Shown here: one piece after another, positions 19,413 through 30,545 of the stretch
Position numbering within the stretch: the first letter of the stretch is position 1
Layout: each line of letters begins with the position of its first letter
From: Podospora bellae-mahoneyi
Taxonomy: Eukaryota; Ascomycota; Sordariomycetes; Sordariales; Podosporaceae
Direction of reading: 5' to 3'
DNA: 64,000 nucleotides
Assembly (NCBI RefSeq): GCF_035222275.1
Contig: NC_085882.1
Location: 3,603,501 to 3,667,500 of the forward strand
Notes under the pieces: generated by a model
The model's database searches: none
The model's input: the letters and a program-made list of their open reading frames with translations, nothing else
What the model was told of the DNA's origin: nothing
Program-made: the position numbers and the translations under genes

Positions 19413-20734
19413 ATGGCACAGCGATTGGTGGCTCGACGTGCCAACGCAACCCTTTTGCCTGCTCCCCATTGCACCGCAAGAGTCAACCCATTTACTGGCG
19501 CTGCTGTTGTGTTTGCGTGTCACCAACCGCAAGCCCGAACCATCAAATCCACGGCTGTGTCCAAAGGCGTGGTGTCGTCCACGATGCAGAAATTGGGGGT
19601 AGGTCTTCGCATGCCTACCTACACTGAAGAAGGGAGACTGACCGAGCTAAACGTACAGGATACGCTCGCCGAAAACTTCGGCGGAGCATTCACGAAGCTC
19701 GGTTCCCGACAATTCAAGCTCGATGATTGCCCTGATCTGACCGGAAAGGTGGGTGTTGTGACGGGAGGCAGCCAAGGCATTGGGTTCGGCGTGGCATATA
19801 CCCTCCTCAAGCACAACATCAGTAAGCTCTACATAATTTCCGTCAACAAGGAGGTCTTTGAGGGCGCCAGAGCCGTCATCTCCGATGAACTGGGACAAGA
19901 CAAGGCTGCCCGGATGGTCTGGATGAAGTGTGACCTTGTAAGTTGTCCCTTTGCTCCGGTGTTGACACTCACTGAGAAGAAATAACATAGAGCGACTGGC
20001 GGCGGGTCAAAGAAGTAGCCGAGATGATCAAGCGCGACAATGACCGGCTCGACATCCTCGTCAACAACTCGGGTCGAGGCATCATGTCAGCCGAGCTCAC
20101 CTCATATGGAGTGGACAGGCACATGGCAGTCAACCACATGGGCCACGTCGTCCTCACATCCCATCTGCTACCCTTGATGCAAAAGACGGCCGAGGAAGGA
20201 AACATTGTGAGAATCAGCAACCAGAGCTCCAATCTGCATACCGGTGCTCCCAAGGACACCAAGTTCGCTTCGCTGGACGAGATCAACCAGGACGTCGGAC
20301 CCAATGCGCAGTACGGAAGGAGCAAGCTGGCGGGGATACTCTACTCGCGATACTTCAACCGCAAGGTAACGCAAAATGGGCACCCAAATGTGCTCATGAA
20401 CGCTACACACCCAGGCTTCGTGAGCACCAAGCAGAGTAGGGAGGATATTCTCGAGCCGTATCCCTTGGGTGGGTACGTGATGAAGTACGGCATAGAACCG
20501 ATTAAGAAGGACCAGTTTGAGGGAGCCGTGCCTACCGTGTTCTGCGCAACCAAGATCAAGGATTCAGGCCAGTATATCTGCCCGCCTTGCATCCCTGAGG
20601 AGGGCAGCCCAATGTCGCAAGATGATGAGCTGGCGGATAGACTGATGGAGTTGACGAGGAATATCATCACGGAGAAGACGAGAATGGACTCGGTGGAGAG
20701 AGGATGTCCAATGGATGATGTTGTTGTACATTAA
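19413..20734 (+). CDS. Short-chain dehydrogenase/reductase, probably mitochondrial
   Basis: Three exons, 19413-19598, 19659-19937 and 19991-20734, give 402 aa. Intron 1 (60 bp, GTAGGT..TACAG) has no stop and a length divisible by three, so retention would go unnoticed; splicing gives MQKLG-DTLAENFGG as in relatives. SDR signatures: TGGSQGIG nucleotide-binding motif, NNSGRGI (NNAG variant), SNQSSNL with the catalytic Ser, and YGRSKLAG with the YxxxK pair. Relatives are uncharacterised NAD(P)-dependent oxidoreductases of retinol-dehydrogenase-like type. The first 55 residues are rich in Arg, Ala and Ser with almost no acid, which suggests a mitochondrial presequence. The substrate is unknown. 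Confidence 0.9.
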
Positions 20735-22114
20735 TGGTCGGTTTTCGGGCGTTGAGCAGCCCCTTTTACCCCTGAGTTCAAGTCAGACCAAGATCTTCAA
20801 TCAGCAACGACAGCCAAGCAGCGAAGGCAGGGGCAAAAACCTGCACCATGCAGGCCATAAGGGGATATCAACCACCAACGAAAGCGGCGTAGACAAGAGG
20901 TCTCAAACGGAAGAATTTATTTGATGCTGGTTATTGGTGAAAGACGTTGCTGCATATGCATTCTAGGGAACTTAATGGCAACACACTGCTCGGCATCCCA
21001 GAACGAAACAATGTTCATTTGTCGATGATGATGATGTGCCGCGCTCTGACCGCCTCCAGCAGCCTGAGTGGGGTTGTATTCGGAACCAGCTTCCAGCACA
21101 CTGGAACCGAGTGATGGTTGTTCTGATTGGCCGGTATTTGAAACGGTCCCTGCCGAGAAAGTTTGCGAAGGAGGGGTCACAGCCCGAAGCCCGTCCTGCT
21201 CAGACCTATGATGGGGAATTGAGATGATGGGAGAGGTGGGATCAGAAGAAGGGCCATTAGTGTCGAATCCTATCCTCAGGAGCCGGTACTCCGTGTGTGC
21301 GGTGAACAGCGCAATTGGAGATGTGAGGTGAGCAGTGGGGATGGAATGGGCTCAACGTCAAAGCTGCGGTTCAAGGTGTCACCCTGCAGCGACCCACTGG
21401 TGCCTGCACGCCACATCCAACGCTAAGCCAGAACAAGCATAATCCTTAAAGTTCCTGGAATTCATTGGCTCTGCCCCACGCCAATGGAACAGCAATTGAC
21501 TTTGACTTTCATCCTTCCTGCCCGCCATTGCTTCTTCTTGCAACAAATCCTTTATTTTTTTGTTGTTGTTTTTTGCTACTTCTCTGCAAATCCCCGTTGC
21601 CCTCGGACAATCTCTTCTCCTTTTTCCTCTGACTCATTGTTGCATCACGGCTGGTCCTGTCTCTCGCTGATCTCGAATACCTCATCGATTGGCCGCTCCG
21701 TCGTTCCTCGTTCCTCGTTCCCCGTCTTGCGTCCTTCGTGCCACCGCCATTGTTTCCTAGCCATCGCGACTTGCTCATTCCTCAAAGTTCCGAGACACAG
21801 TCGCACCAATCTTACTTTTCCTCATGACTTGAAGGCTTCTTGGGGGTCCAACGGCCGCGATTGCCACCCCTTTGCAAAGAGGTCAGGGGATTCGATAAGG
21901 CCTGGTTCTGGTTGTGACGTTGGAAACAGAACACATACCGGCATCATCCTGGGAACTACTTACCCCTTCCTTTATATCGAACTGACTGGTCACCTTTGTG
22001 AGGTACGAAACGCGAGGGCTTCGGCCGTTTGTCGCCGCTCGCACCCAGCTGACATCGGCAATCGACCCACCCCAGCCCTGGTACCCAACACAGCTTCGTT
22101 TGTGTCTGCCCAAC
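20735..22114. other. Intergenic 20735-22114
   Basis: Downstream of the SDR and upstream of the CM1 gene. Bases 21480-21830 are pyrimidine-rich, as in long fungal 5' leaders. An 87-codon minus frame (21180-20917) is open but without recognisable features. Confidence 0.4.
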
Positions 22115-24916
22115 ATGAATGGTCATGACACACAAGGCCACTTGGATGATCCAGCTCGGGCCCCTCCTTCTCCTCGTCCCAAGGCAGGCTCCCGAACCAG
22201 CTCCAGTTCCTCTTCAACAGCGCAAACAACTTCCACACGCTCTCACCGATACCACCATAGCCGTTGCGGCGAACGAGCAAAATCGCACTTGTCGCGAGAG
22301 CTTTCCGACGGCGCGAGTCTTGCCGTAACTCCAATGTCTGCCTTGTTGCAAGAGAGATTGGAGCGCGAGCGGAGGGTTGAGAGCGAGCGCGCGTCAAGTA
22401 GAACAAGCAATGATCTCTTTCGTTCTACCGTCGACAACCGAGCGATCCGCAGCCCGTCCCCTGCAGACAGTCGTCCAATCTCGAGCCAAAGCTCAGATTC
22501 GGCTAGGAAGAAGGGCCTGGGAGTCAAGGAGATGGAACAGACTCTTTCGAATCTCCACAAGCAGAACTTTGACCTGAAGCTTGAGCTTTACCATCGGCGG
22601 GAAAGGCAGACGGTGTTGGAGGAGAGCTTGGAAAGGTTGGAGCTCCAAAAGGCCGAGACGGACAAGATGAATGACAGGCTTGTTCACGAGCTGGAGAAAA
22701 GGGACAAGGCAGTTGAAGAAGCTGTCAGCATGATTGTGGTTTTGGAAGCCCGGGTTGAGCAGTTGCTCAGGGAGCGAGAGATGGTCCGCCAAGTCGAGGT
22801 CCAAGGATTGCCAGGTGCGGAGGCAACATCAAAACACAAGGTCCTTCTGCCATCTGGGTCCAACGAGGTTAAGACCCTCAATCGAATGCCCAGTTTTGTC
22901 TCTGAGCACAGTGAGAGCACCGAAAACCTTCGAAATGTGTATCTGGGGGCCCGCGGCAACGTGCCCAGTCTCCCAACCATGCCCGAAGCCACTCCGGAGA
23001 CAATCCGTGGGAGTGTCAGACTTGACAGTCCAACGTTGAGCATTTTGAGTGAAAGTTCTTTTGTGAGCGTATATGGTCGGACCAAGTCTCCAGACGCACC
23101 ATCGCCTAAGGAAGAGAGTCCCTCACTCATGGACACGTCTTGCATGCAGCGCATGCTTGCTCTGGAATCACCAACCAGAGTCAGAAGTGCCACCCCCAAG
23201 AACCGTCCCAGCACAGCCCGCGTCATCCCGAATGAATATACGCATTTCCACACCATTACGGACGTGATCGGGGCCGGAAGTTCGCCTCTTCGTCAGCTGG
23301 AGAAGGTGGAAGTCAAACGTCGAGCCCTCCAGGATGCCACCAGAGCACAAACCACAGCCAACGACTTCTCCCCCTTTTCTCGCCCACCATCCTCCATGGC
23401 TAAGCGTAAAACGAAACAGGAAAAGAGGGAGGCTCTGGAAAAGGTTCTCACGCACGGAAGTTTGACAAGCGAACGCGGGCTTCCTCCAACGCCTGATACC
23501 ATCTCCACCACAACACTGCGGCTGTACAAAAACTCCAATGACACCCTATCCAACGAGCCAAACCTGAGAAATGAGCAGAGCTATCTCGCTCTGTCGGAAA
23601 CAACGGCCTCGCACCATTCAGTGCCTGACGAGCACGGCACCAGTCTCGAACCTCGCACACAGATGACGCATACGCAGCCAGCATCAACGACGGCATTTGA
23701 CAGCCGCAAACTAGCCGGCAAAAATGAAGATATGGACCAGCTCCAACGACCCCAATCAGCGAGAGATGCTTTGCGTCAATACAAGGGTACAGATGACGCT
23801 GAATCGACCACGTCGAGTGTTGACACTTGGCTCCAAGAGGGCATGAAGCCACCAAGAAAGGCCCCGCTTGATCCCATGAGTTCTGTTTCGCAGGCACATC
23901 CAAACTACAGGGCAGATCGCGCTTCACCAGATCTGTTCTCATTCCCATCTTCTACCAAGGGCTGGGCGACCAACGTCATGTTTGGTTCGCTGCAAGGTGC
24001 AGGATATATGGGGGCTGGCGGGAACGGTTTGCCGCACCCGCCAATGGCTGACACTCTCGATGCAATTAGCAAGTCATTGACCAAACCTGTCTTTAGTTCG
24101 AGGGTATTGACACCGACGCTGGACTCGCTCAACTCTGCGCCTCCGCCGCCGAATCGCAGGTCAAGTCTACAGGCTAAGACGGGGGCCGACCTCTCGGGAG
24201 CCGCATCAGCCTCCCCTGCGCGATCATCCCCATCGTCAAAGATAAAGATGAGTGTTGGAAAGGGAAGTAGAGCAAGAAGCAACAGTATAGATATCAGGCC
24301 CCCGTCGCGCCAGCTCGCAGATATGGCTCAAAGTCGAGCAATGACAGTGCCACCGAAACAGGCTCATCAACCTCCGCCTCCACCCCGAAAGGTTTCGCAG
24401 AGTCATCCGGACACACAGGGCACACCATCACAATCCGTATCAAAGCAACACCATTACCCTCCAACCGCAAGCCAGTCCCCCGCTGCTGGCACCCCTGCTC
24501 GGCCTAGATCGCGCGGACTGAATCACTTCTTCCGTCGCTCCACCGGCTCGGCCGACCCACCCGTTGCAACACCATTCGCCGCACCGGCTGCAGACACGAC
24601 CTCAAAAGACGAAAGGCCACTGATCGGAATACCTTCTTGGGGACGACGCGGTTCGCTCGTTGATGACGATCGGGCTAATTCTAGTGCCACGCCACCGCCT
24701 ATCTTGAGGAGTAAGGCTCCAGAAAGAAAGGTTGAGTTTGACGATGATGGGGGAGGGGTTGAACTAGAATTACAGGGCAATGAAGGCGCACCGGTGGGAC
24801 ATGTGCACGACAGCGGGGGGGCAGCCGTAGAACGGAGTGGAGGAGCGCCTGTCGTAGGTGGTGGGAAGCGGAAATGGCTTAACCTAGCGAGAGTTGGGAG
24901 CCTGAGGAGCCGTTGA
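22115..24916 (+). CDS. CM1-motif (Cnn_1N) coiled-coil protein
   Basis: A single exon of 933 residues from ATG 22115 (context CAACATGAA); an in-frame ATG at 21998 would add 39 residues but has a poorer context. Residues about 133-235 hold a CM1 motif, GLGVKEMEQTLSNLHKQNF followed by DLKLELYHRRERQ, running into a coiled coil. CM1 in centrosomin, Mto1 and ApsB recruits gamma-tubulin complexes to microtubule-organising centres. The rest is disordered, rich in Ser/Pro, with polyproline patches (PPPPPRK) and basic Ser clusters. It could be the ApsB-like MTOC or septum protein, or a second CM1 paralog; length and low-complexity tail do not decide. No other domain is seen. Confidence 0.88.
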   Translation: MNGHDTQGHLDDPARAPPSPRPKAGSRTSSSSSSTAQTTSTRSHRYHHSRCGERAKSHLSRELSDGASLAVTPMSALLQERLERERRVESERASSRTSNDLFRSTVDNRAIRSPSPADSRPISSQSSDSARKKGLGVKEMEQTLSNLHKQNFDLKLELYHRRERQTVLEESLERLELQKAETDKMNDRLVHELEKRDKAVEEAVSMIVVLEARVEQLLREREMVRQVEVQGLPGAEATSKHKVLLPSGSNEVKTLNRMPSFVSEHSESTENLRNVYLGARGNVPSLPTMPEATPETIRGSVRLDSPTLSILSESSFVSVYGRTKSPDAPSPKEESPSLMDTSCMQRMLALESPTRVRSATPKNRPSTARVIPNEYTHFHTITDVIGAGSSPLRQLEKVEVKRRALQDATRAQTTANDFSPFSRPPSSMAKRKTKQEKREALEKVLTHGSLTSERGLPPTPDTISTTTLRLYKNSNDTLSNEPNLRNEQSYLALSETTASHHSVPDEHGTSLEPRTQMTHTQPASTTAFDSRKLAGKNEDMDQLQRPQSARDALRQYKGTDDAESTTSSVDTWLQEGMKPPRKAPLDPMSSVSQAHPNYRADRASPDLFSFPSSTKGWATNVMFGSLQGAGYMGAGGNGLPHPPMADTLDAISKSLTKPVFSSRVLTPTLDSLNSAPPPPNRRSSLQAKTGADLSGAASASPARSSPSSKIKMSVGKGSRARSNSIDIRPPSRQLADMAQSRAMTVPPKQAHQPPPPPRKVSQSHPDTQGTPSQSVSKQHHYPPTASQSPAAGTPARPRSRGLNHFFRRSTGSADPPVATPFAAPAADTTSKDERPLIGIPSWGRRGSLVDDDRANSSATPPPILRSKAPERKVEFDDDGGGVELELQGNEGAPVGHVHDSGGAAVERSGGAPVVGGGKRKWLNLARVGSLRSR

Positions 24917-25519
24917 AGCTGGTGACAGTTGCGAGGAGGGCGGGTGTTGACGAGTGAATAACAAAGGGGGAAAGGCATTGCGTTGTGCGCATCCTGAGCA
25001 GGCGTATCTTCGCTTGAAAGTCAAACATAGTTTTTTTTGGTATGGTTTATCTGATATCGATGGACGGAAGAATATGTTTATTGGTGGGGGAGTGTTACTG
25101 TTTCGAGGCTCGGGTTCAAGGCCGTGTGGGTTCAAGTTATTGGCATGATGAATGATGAAAAGACTGAATGAAGAAAAAGATGAAGGTGGCATACCGGCGA
25201 GATGGTAGATAGAAGCGGATCGACATGTATGATACCTACCTAACATTGAATTTTGGGATGAGATACCAACGTACACTGTAGGAGAACTCGAAGGATTGGA
25301 CCTAGCGTGCATCGTCGTGTTCGAGGCCTTGAATGACCCGGGCATTGACGAGGCAATGGGTGGAGAAAGACTGGTGTTCGGTATCTCTCTTCGGGACAGT
25401 GTGTGTAATAACGGTGTCTGTTGCTGCCCAGACAATTATGTTATATTGGTGCTTGTTGAGGAAGAGGAACACGAGAGTTGCTATTTAGGTAGGGTACCTA
25501 CCTTTAGTTTAAAACTGGG
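24917..25519. other. Intergenic 24917-25519
   Basis: 3' flank of the CM1 gene. A 183-codon minus frame (25435-24884) is open but overlaps the gene end and is compositionally biased. A palindrome-like AGGTAGGGTACCTACCT lies at about 25486-25503. No gene is seen. Confidence 0.4.
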
Positions 25520-25741
25520 TTTTTAATTATAGATCCGAGCTTCTATAAGCCTCTATCCGAACCGTAAAGACTTCCTATCCTAGCTTTAGCCGAGCTCTAA
25601 AGCGTTCTATCCTAACTTTAGCTAGACTATAAAGTTTCTCAACTTGATTTTATCCGAAACTATAACTGTTTTTATTTCGACTTATTTATTATTTCTCTGG
25701 GATAGAGCATATAATTAGGTAAATATAGAATGCCTAACGAT
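25520..25741 (-). repeat. AT-rich dispersed repeat, copy 2 (inverted; one extra 32-bp unit)
   Basis: The reverse complement matches 11938-12129 end to end, from CGTTAGGCAT through AGAGAAATAATAAATAAG to ATAATTAAAAA. It is 222 bp against 192 bp; the 30-base difference equals about one extra internal unit (TAGCTAAAGTTAGGATAGAA, GGCTAAAGCTAGGATAGGAA, and so on). The differences are mostly transitions. Confidence 0.75.
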
Positions 25742-26294
25742 ATATTATATATAGAAAAGGCCGGTTTAACGGGCGAAACTTTATACGTTCAAGTTTCAAA
25801 GTCCAAAAATAGAAGATCACCGTTATGGTTTTATACATCGTCGAGGCAGTGCCACCGGAAGCGGCTTTGGGAAGCTCATCACCAGTCATGCAGGTCTGCG
25901 AGATTTGGCCACCAGCTTCGTCAAAAGTATAGGAGGGCCCTTCTGATGAGATGGTCGTAACTTCTTAGGAAGATGCATAGGGCTGCATCGAAAAATAGTC
26001 AAAACACCCTTGAACCAACCCTTCTTTCGTGCAAAGCTAGGCTGGCTACCTTGTGATAAACAGGCTGCTGGTCTTGCTCAGGCAGTGTTTTTGGGGTTGC
26101 TCAACGCCCCTCGGCCTTCCATTTTCGGTACGCCTGAGCTTCTCATCACTGTGCCATAAGTATGAGGAGATGCAAATGAAACAGATGACATGACACCAAA
26201 AAGCAACAGTTATGGTGGTGACGACTCCTTCGGGCGATTGCCCATAACGCCTGCCAATGCATATATCAATCCTACAGCGTCCGCGCTGGTGTCA
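25742..26294. other. Intergenic 25742-26294
   Basis: Between the repeat and the 3' end of the RFC3 gene. The + strand frame 25730-25960 starts inside the repeat and has no family features. Nothing supported. Confidence 0.4.
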
Positions 26295-27590
26295 TCAACC
26301 CATCAACTCTACTCCATTCCTTACTGCCCCAACGACAGCACCAGTCTGTATGACCTCCGACGCGCCCCCTGCTACCCGATGCTCCACCTGGGCAAGTAGG
26401 TCAAGCCAGGTGATCATAACTTCTGGCTTTACCTCCAACTTGACCAGCTCCTCCGACAACGCAGTGATGATATCCGCCAACGCCAACCCTTGTGTGACCT
26501 TGACGCTGTTGACGGCCGCCAAGCAGGCCGTCACATCGCTCGTGCTGAGCAGCGTGTTCATGATCTTCTTGATGATATCTGGTGGTGGCGCGGCGACGCA
26601 CATGTAGATTGTGTCGACCGTGATGGTTTCGCGGACGATTTGGTCTTCGGGGATTTTGGGGGCGTCTTTTGGTTGGAGGGGTGTACCTTAGCAGCATCTG
26701 TTAGCAACAAGGAAAGACCGAAGGGCGGAGAGAAAAGGGAACATACCTGACGCATGGCAAGCCTGCAACACGTTCAGCGCTCGTCTCATATCACCTTTGC
26801 TGAGCTTCACTAGCGCGTCGGCCGCTTCAGGCTTGATCTTGATGTGCTCCTCGTCGATAACCTTGTCTACCAGCACCCTGATGTCCCGCTCCTTCAAGGG
26901 ACTGAACCGAAATCTTGTACACCGAGACAGCAGCGCCGGGCTAAGCTTGTGGGAGTAGTTGGCAATAATGCAGAACCGGGTGTTGACAGTGTACTTCTCC
27001 ATGATTCGTCTCAGTGCCATCTGGGCTGTGCTCGTCATGGCGTCGGCCTCGTCAAGAATGATCAGCTTGAAACCGGCAAGTCCTGTCTTGGAGGTCGATG
27101 CTCCAAGACTAAAGATCTGTTTCGTTGAGGCAAAGGTCTTGATCTGCTCGCGGACCACATCGATACCTCTGTCGTCGGAGGCGTTGAGCTCGAGGACCAT
27201 CTGGCGCATGTTCTCGGCACCATAGATTCGTCGGGCCAGGGCGAGGATGGTGGATGTTTTTCCGGTGCCGGGTGGACCATAGAGAAGGAGATGTGGAAGG
27301 CGGTTCGAGTCGACGAACTTGTTGATGGTAGCGAGGATGTCTTGGTGGCCAGAGACGTCGTCGAGGGAGACTGGGCGATACTTTTCGACCCTGTTTTGAT
27401 CTTGTCAGAGCTCTGAAACGGGCTGAATAGAGTAGAAGAAGAAACAATTCTCGTACCATGGAAGGCTGTCTTCGGCTTCAACTGGGAGATTGGCGGCACT
27501 GCGCTTGCCCTTGGCTGCATTGCTGGAGGAAAAGGTGACGTCTTTGGAGACGGGGAGATCAATGTCCATCTCATCTTCGAAGTCGGACAT
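26295..27590 (-). CDS. RFC3: Replication factor C subunit 3 (RFC3; human RFC5 type)
   Basis: Exons 27590-27457, 27390-26747 and 26686-26295 give 389 aa. After a short acidic N-terminus the sequence reads LPWVEKYRP (RFC box II), [10 protein letters not shown] (Walker A), [22 protein letters not shown] (Walker B, DEAD form), [11 protein letters not shown] with the SRC arginine-finger motif, and [11 protein letters not shown] (sensor 2). The C-terminal collar domain follows. SRC and DEAD together mark a small clamp-loader subunit, and the motif wording is closest to yeast Rfc3. It loads PCNA at primer ends as part of the five-subunit clamp loader in the nucleus. Both introns fall at codon-consistent GT..AG sites. 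The gene is divergent from the glycosyltransferase gene at 28978. Confidence 0.96.
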
Positions 27591-28977
27591 TTTGAGAGTC
27601 TTTTCGGGCGAGACTTTCTGTACAGGTCGTCGTAGTGAAATGTGGCGAGTTGAGAGAGCTGGTCTGGACTGCGATGGTTCAATTGCTAGAGTTGGTGATG
27701 TTCAAGGCTGCAGCGCGGGAGAACGCGGTCGACGCGTCTTTCCTTAATTGGCTGCTTGGCGCGTGTGTCAGTGGCTTGGGTGGGGTGTGGCTTAACAAAG
27801 CAACATAGCTCCACTTACCCAACTAAATGCCCCCACCTTCCAGAGGCTTAACGCCGTACCGTTGAACACCGTCCCACACGTTTAACGACCGCTCGAGATC
27901 TTGTGGTTTTGTGACGTCCCACAGCTATCAATAAGCATCATTTCACATGCTCACGATATCATGACAACTCTGGCTCCTGGTTATACAACAGATTCCACGC
28001 TTACGATTCTCGGCTACCAGCCCACCCTCGGATGCCACGGGTTGGCAACTCGGTAAAACCCTGTGCATCTCAAAGTAACTCTGTAGATTCCATGCAGTCT
28101 CACCGTCTTTCGCCATTTTTCCCATTTACGCAACCGCGCGGGCGTGGTACAGACGAAGACTCTTGTTCCCATTCGGACTTCGGAATCCTGTCATCCCGCA
28201 CCGCATATTCAGGTTTCCAGTTTGCGAGGCTCGGGGTTAAGCCAGCCAGTCAGATCCCGGAGCTGACACTGACACATGTTCCCTGGCAGCTCATGATGCG
28301 AAGATGATAGAAGATGCTGTGCCACAGTTATATATCGGAGCCAAGTATACCTATGAACTCCGCCGCGGGCGGTGGACTATCATGTCCTGGTGAGGAAAGA
28401 GGTGCCGCAAATGTAGGTAAACAAATATTACGAGGCTCGATGGGCATCCAATGTAGAAGGCGAGGCAGGCCTTGAGGAACTTGCAGAGCCTCATTCACCA
28501 TCTTTCTGACATGTCAACTTGGGTTTCATCACTGCTATGGTTCCTGTTCCGGCTCGGAAATCATGCCATGCCCGTGTGCGAATCCAACAGGGCGGTATGT
28601 GCCCAGCGTGGTCGCCTCCTTGTCGCTGCAATGCTGTGGGATGTATCGCTGATCCCAGAGCGAGCTCGGTCCACGTTACAACACAATTTGTAGCGTTTGT
28701 CAGCGCAACGGATCGTGTTGGTTGCAAGATTGCAAGGGCGAGCTACCCGGAGGGTCTTTCCTGGCGGCTGTCATTGGTAGCCTTTTTCCGATCACTGTTA
28801 TTGGAAGTTGATCCCCTCTCTGTTCAGGATGTATATCTGGGGATATGTAGAGGTAATCAAATGGATATAAATCCTCTTTGGTGTCGCCTTCGGGTTCAAT
28901 CAACTTCTTCCCACCTCGCCATTCACTCCCTGCTCTCAACTCAAACAAGCTACATCTTGCTTGATCAAACCACCAAC
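27591..28977. other. Intergenic 27591-28977 (divergent promoters of RFC3 and GT1 gene)
   Basis: A 1.4-kb region. A TATA-like GATATAAA lies at 28864-28871, about 110 bp upstream of the glycosyltransferase start. The + frame of that gene stays open upstream to 28519, but the conserved protein begins at 28978. No other gene is seen. Confidence 0.45.
28864..28871 (+). promoter_or_regulatory. TATA-like element of the GT1 gene
   Basis: GATATAAA about 110 bp before the ATG, a usual distance for a fungal TATA box plus a short leader. There is no other support. Confidence 0.35.
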
Positions 28978-30390
28978 ATGGGAGACGCCCGAGATCTCAC
29001 CAGCCCCAGCGGCCACCCCCCTCTCACCTCCCCTGAGAAGCCCGTCCTTCTCTTCATGACCCTAAACGCCTCAGGCCATACCGCTGGCGCGGCCCAGATA
29101 GCAAAGCACCTCCACTTTAACCGCGGCTACAAAGACATCTACTTCATCACCGGGCCCCGCTTCCAACCCCTCATCGAGAGTACTGGCGCAAAATACATCA
29201 AAAACCCCTTCGAGTACGACGTCCCCAAAGTCCAAGAAGGCTCCACCGAAGGCGAGGCCTTTTTCGAAGGAATGAAAGCCGTGTTTGGGGAGGCCATCGT
29301 CCCGTCGTATCATGTTTTGAGGAAGACACTCGAGGACATCCGCGTCGCTCATCCTGAGCCACGGAAGATTCTGTTCGTCCACGAGGCGTTGTCTCAGGGT
29401 TTGCTGCCGTATCAATACGGCTGCCCCTTACCCAAGGGTTACACCTCCCTCCCCAAGACCATAAACTGGCACACGAGCATCTACACCAGCTCCGACCCCG
29501 ATTTTCCTCCCTTTGGTCTTGGTCTGAAGTACGACCCCACCCCTGAAAACAAGGCAGTCTGGAAGACCATGCACGCAGGAGGCAAGACGACGTGGAAGCC
29601 ACTGATTGATCACTACGATCAAAAACTCCAAGAGCTGGGGTGCACCAAAAGGTTCACCGACCTGCCGCTTGATGTAGCCATGACCGGCGGGGACGTCACC
29701 GTCATGGCCACCACCGCCTCGCTCGAATACCCAAACGTGACCAAGGACCCCAAAAAATTCCGTCTTGTCGGTGGGCTGCCCGTCAGGGCGCTGGACAAGA
29801 ACCTCGTATACCCCCCTTGGTGGGAGGAACTCACGCTCAACAGCGCCCTTTCCGACTCCGACCCGGCAAAGAAAAAGGTCGTCTTCGTCACCCAGGGTAC
29901 CATCCACCGCGCCTACCACGAGCTGGTGATCCCGGTCATTCAGGCAATGGCTGACAGGGAGGATGTCTTGGTGGTTGCTACCCTGGGAGAAAAGGGGGAG
30001 CCGAATCCCCTACCAGAAGAGGAAACACCCAGGAATGTCAGAATGGTGGATTACTTCCCTTATGAGGCCATCCTTCCCCATGCAGATGTCTTTGTCTCCA
30101 ACGCTGGTTACGGCGGGTTCATGCACGGGATCATGAACGGGGTGCCGATGGTGCTGGCGGGGTTGATCGCCGACAAGGGGGACGTTTGCCAGCGGGCGGC
30201 GAGAGCAGGGGTGGCGGTTAATTTGGGGGTGTCCAACCCGTCGGTGGAGCAAGTCAAGGAGGGTATTGACACGGTGTTGGGGGATGAAAAGTATAGACAG
30301 AGAGTGAAGGAGATTAAAGAGGAGAACGTCAAGGCGGATTCCCTGGGGCAGATTGAAAGTATTATTGAGGAGCTGCTGAGCCATGAGTAA
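28978..30390 (+). CDS. GT1-family UDP-glycosyltransferase
   Basis: A single exon of 470 residues; ATG 28978 in context CCAACATGG. The N-terminal half begins LFMTLNASGHTAGAAQIAKHL, the Rossmann strand and HxxG-like start of GT-B enzymes. The C-terminal half carries KVVFVTQGT, then NVRMVDYFPYEAILPHADV and SNAGYGGFMHGIMNGVP, the usual donor-binding region of MGT/YjiC-type UGTs, where the common His of the HGG motif is replaced by Asn-Ala-Gly-Tyr. Likely activity is transfer of a sugar from a UDP-sugar to a small hydrophobic acceptor; the acceptor is unknown. No signal peptide or membrane anchor, so probably cytosolic. It converges with the receptor-like gene ending at 30546. Confidence 0.92.
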   Translation: MGDARDLTSPSGHPPLTSPEKPVLLFMTLNASGHTAGAAQIAKHLHFNRGYKDIYFITGPRFQPLIESTGAKYIKNPFEYDVPKVQEGSTEGEAFFEGMKAVFGEAIVPSYHVLRKTLEDIRVAHPEPRKILFVHEALSQGLLPYQYGCPLPKGYTSLPKTINWHTSIYTSSDPDFPPFGLGLKYDPTPENKAVWKTMHAGGKTTWKPLIDHYDQKLQELGCTKRFTDLPLDVAMTGGDVTVMATTASLEYPNVTKDPKKFRLVGGLPVRALDKNLVYPPWWEELTLNSALSDSDPAKKKVVFVTQGTIHRAYHELVIPVIQAMADREDVLVVATLGEKGEPNPLPEEETPRNVRMVDYFPYEAILPHADVFVSNAGYGGFMHGIMNGVPMVLAGLIADKGDVCQRAARAGVAVNLGVSNPSVEQVKEGIDTVLGDEKYRQRVKEIKEENVKADSLGQIESIIEELLSHE

Positions 30391-30545
30391 AGTGAGCAGC
30401 AACAGAGAGTATTAGAAAGATAGTTCTTCATTTCCACCATTCCAATAGATTCCAGCTCATATGAGAAAAAATAATCTGCAAAAAGGGGTATCGCAAAGAG
30501 AAGTAAAAAAAAGTCCAAAGTCCAACAACCATCATATCATCATGC

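Noticed and set aside
20917-21180. 87-codon minus frame with HHHH and Ser/Gly-rich start
   Set aside because: No motif, poor start context and no splice partner; kept as intergenic.
24884-25435. 183-codon minus frame downstream of the CM1 gene
   Set aside because: Overlaps the end of a real gene on the other strand and has biased composition.
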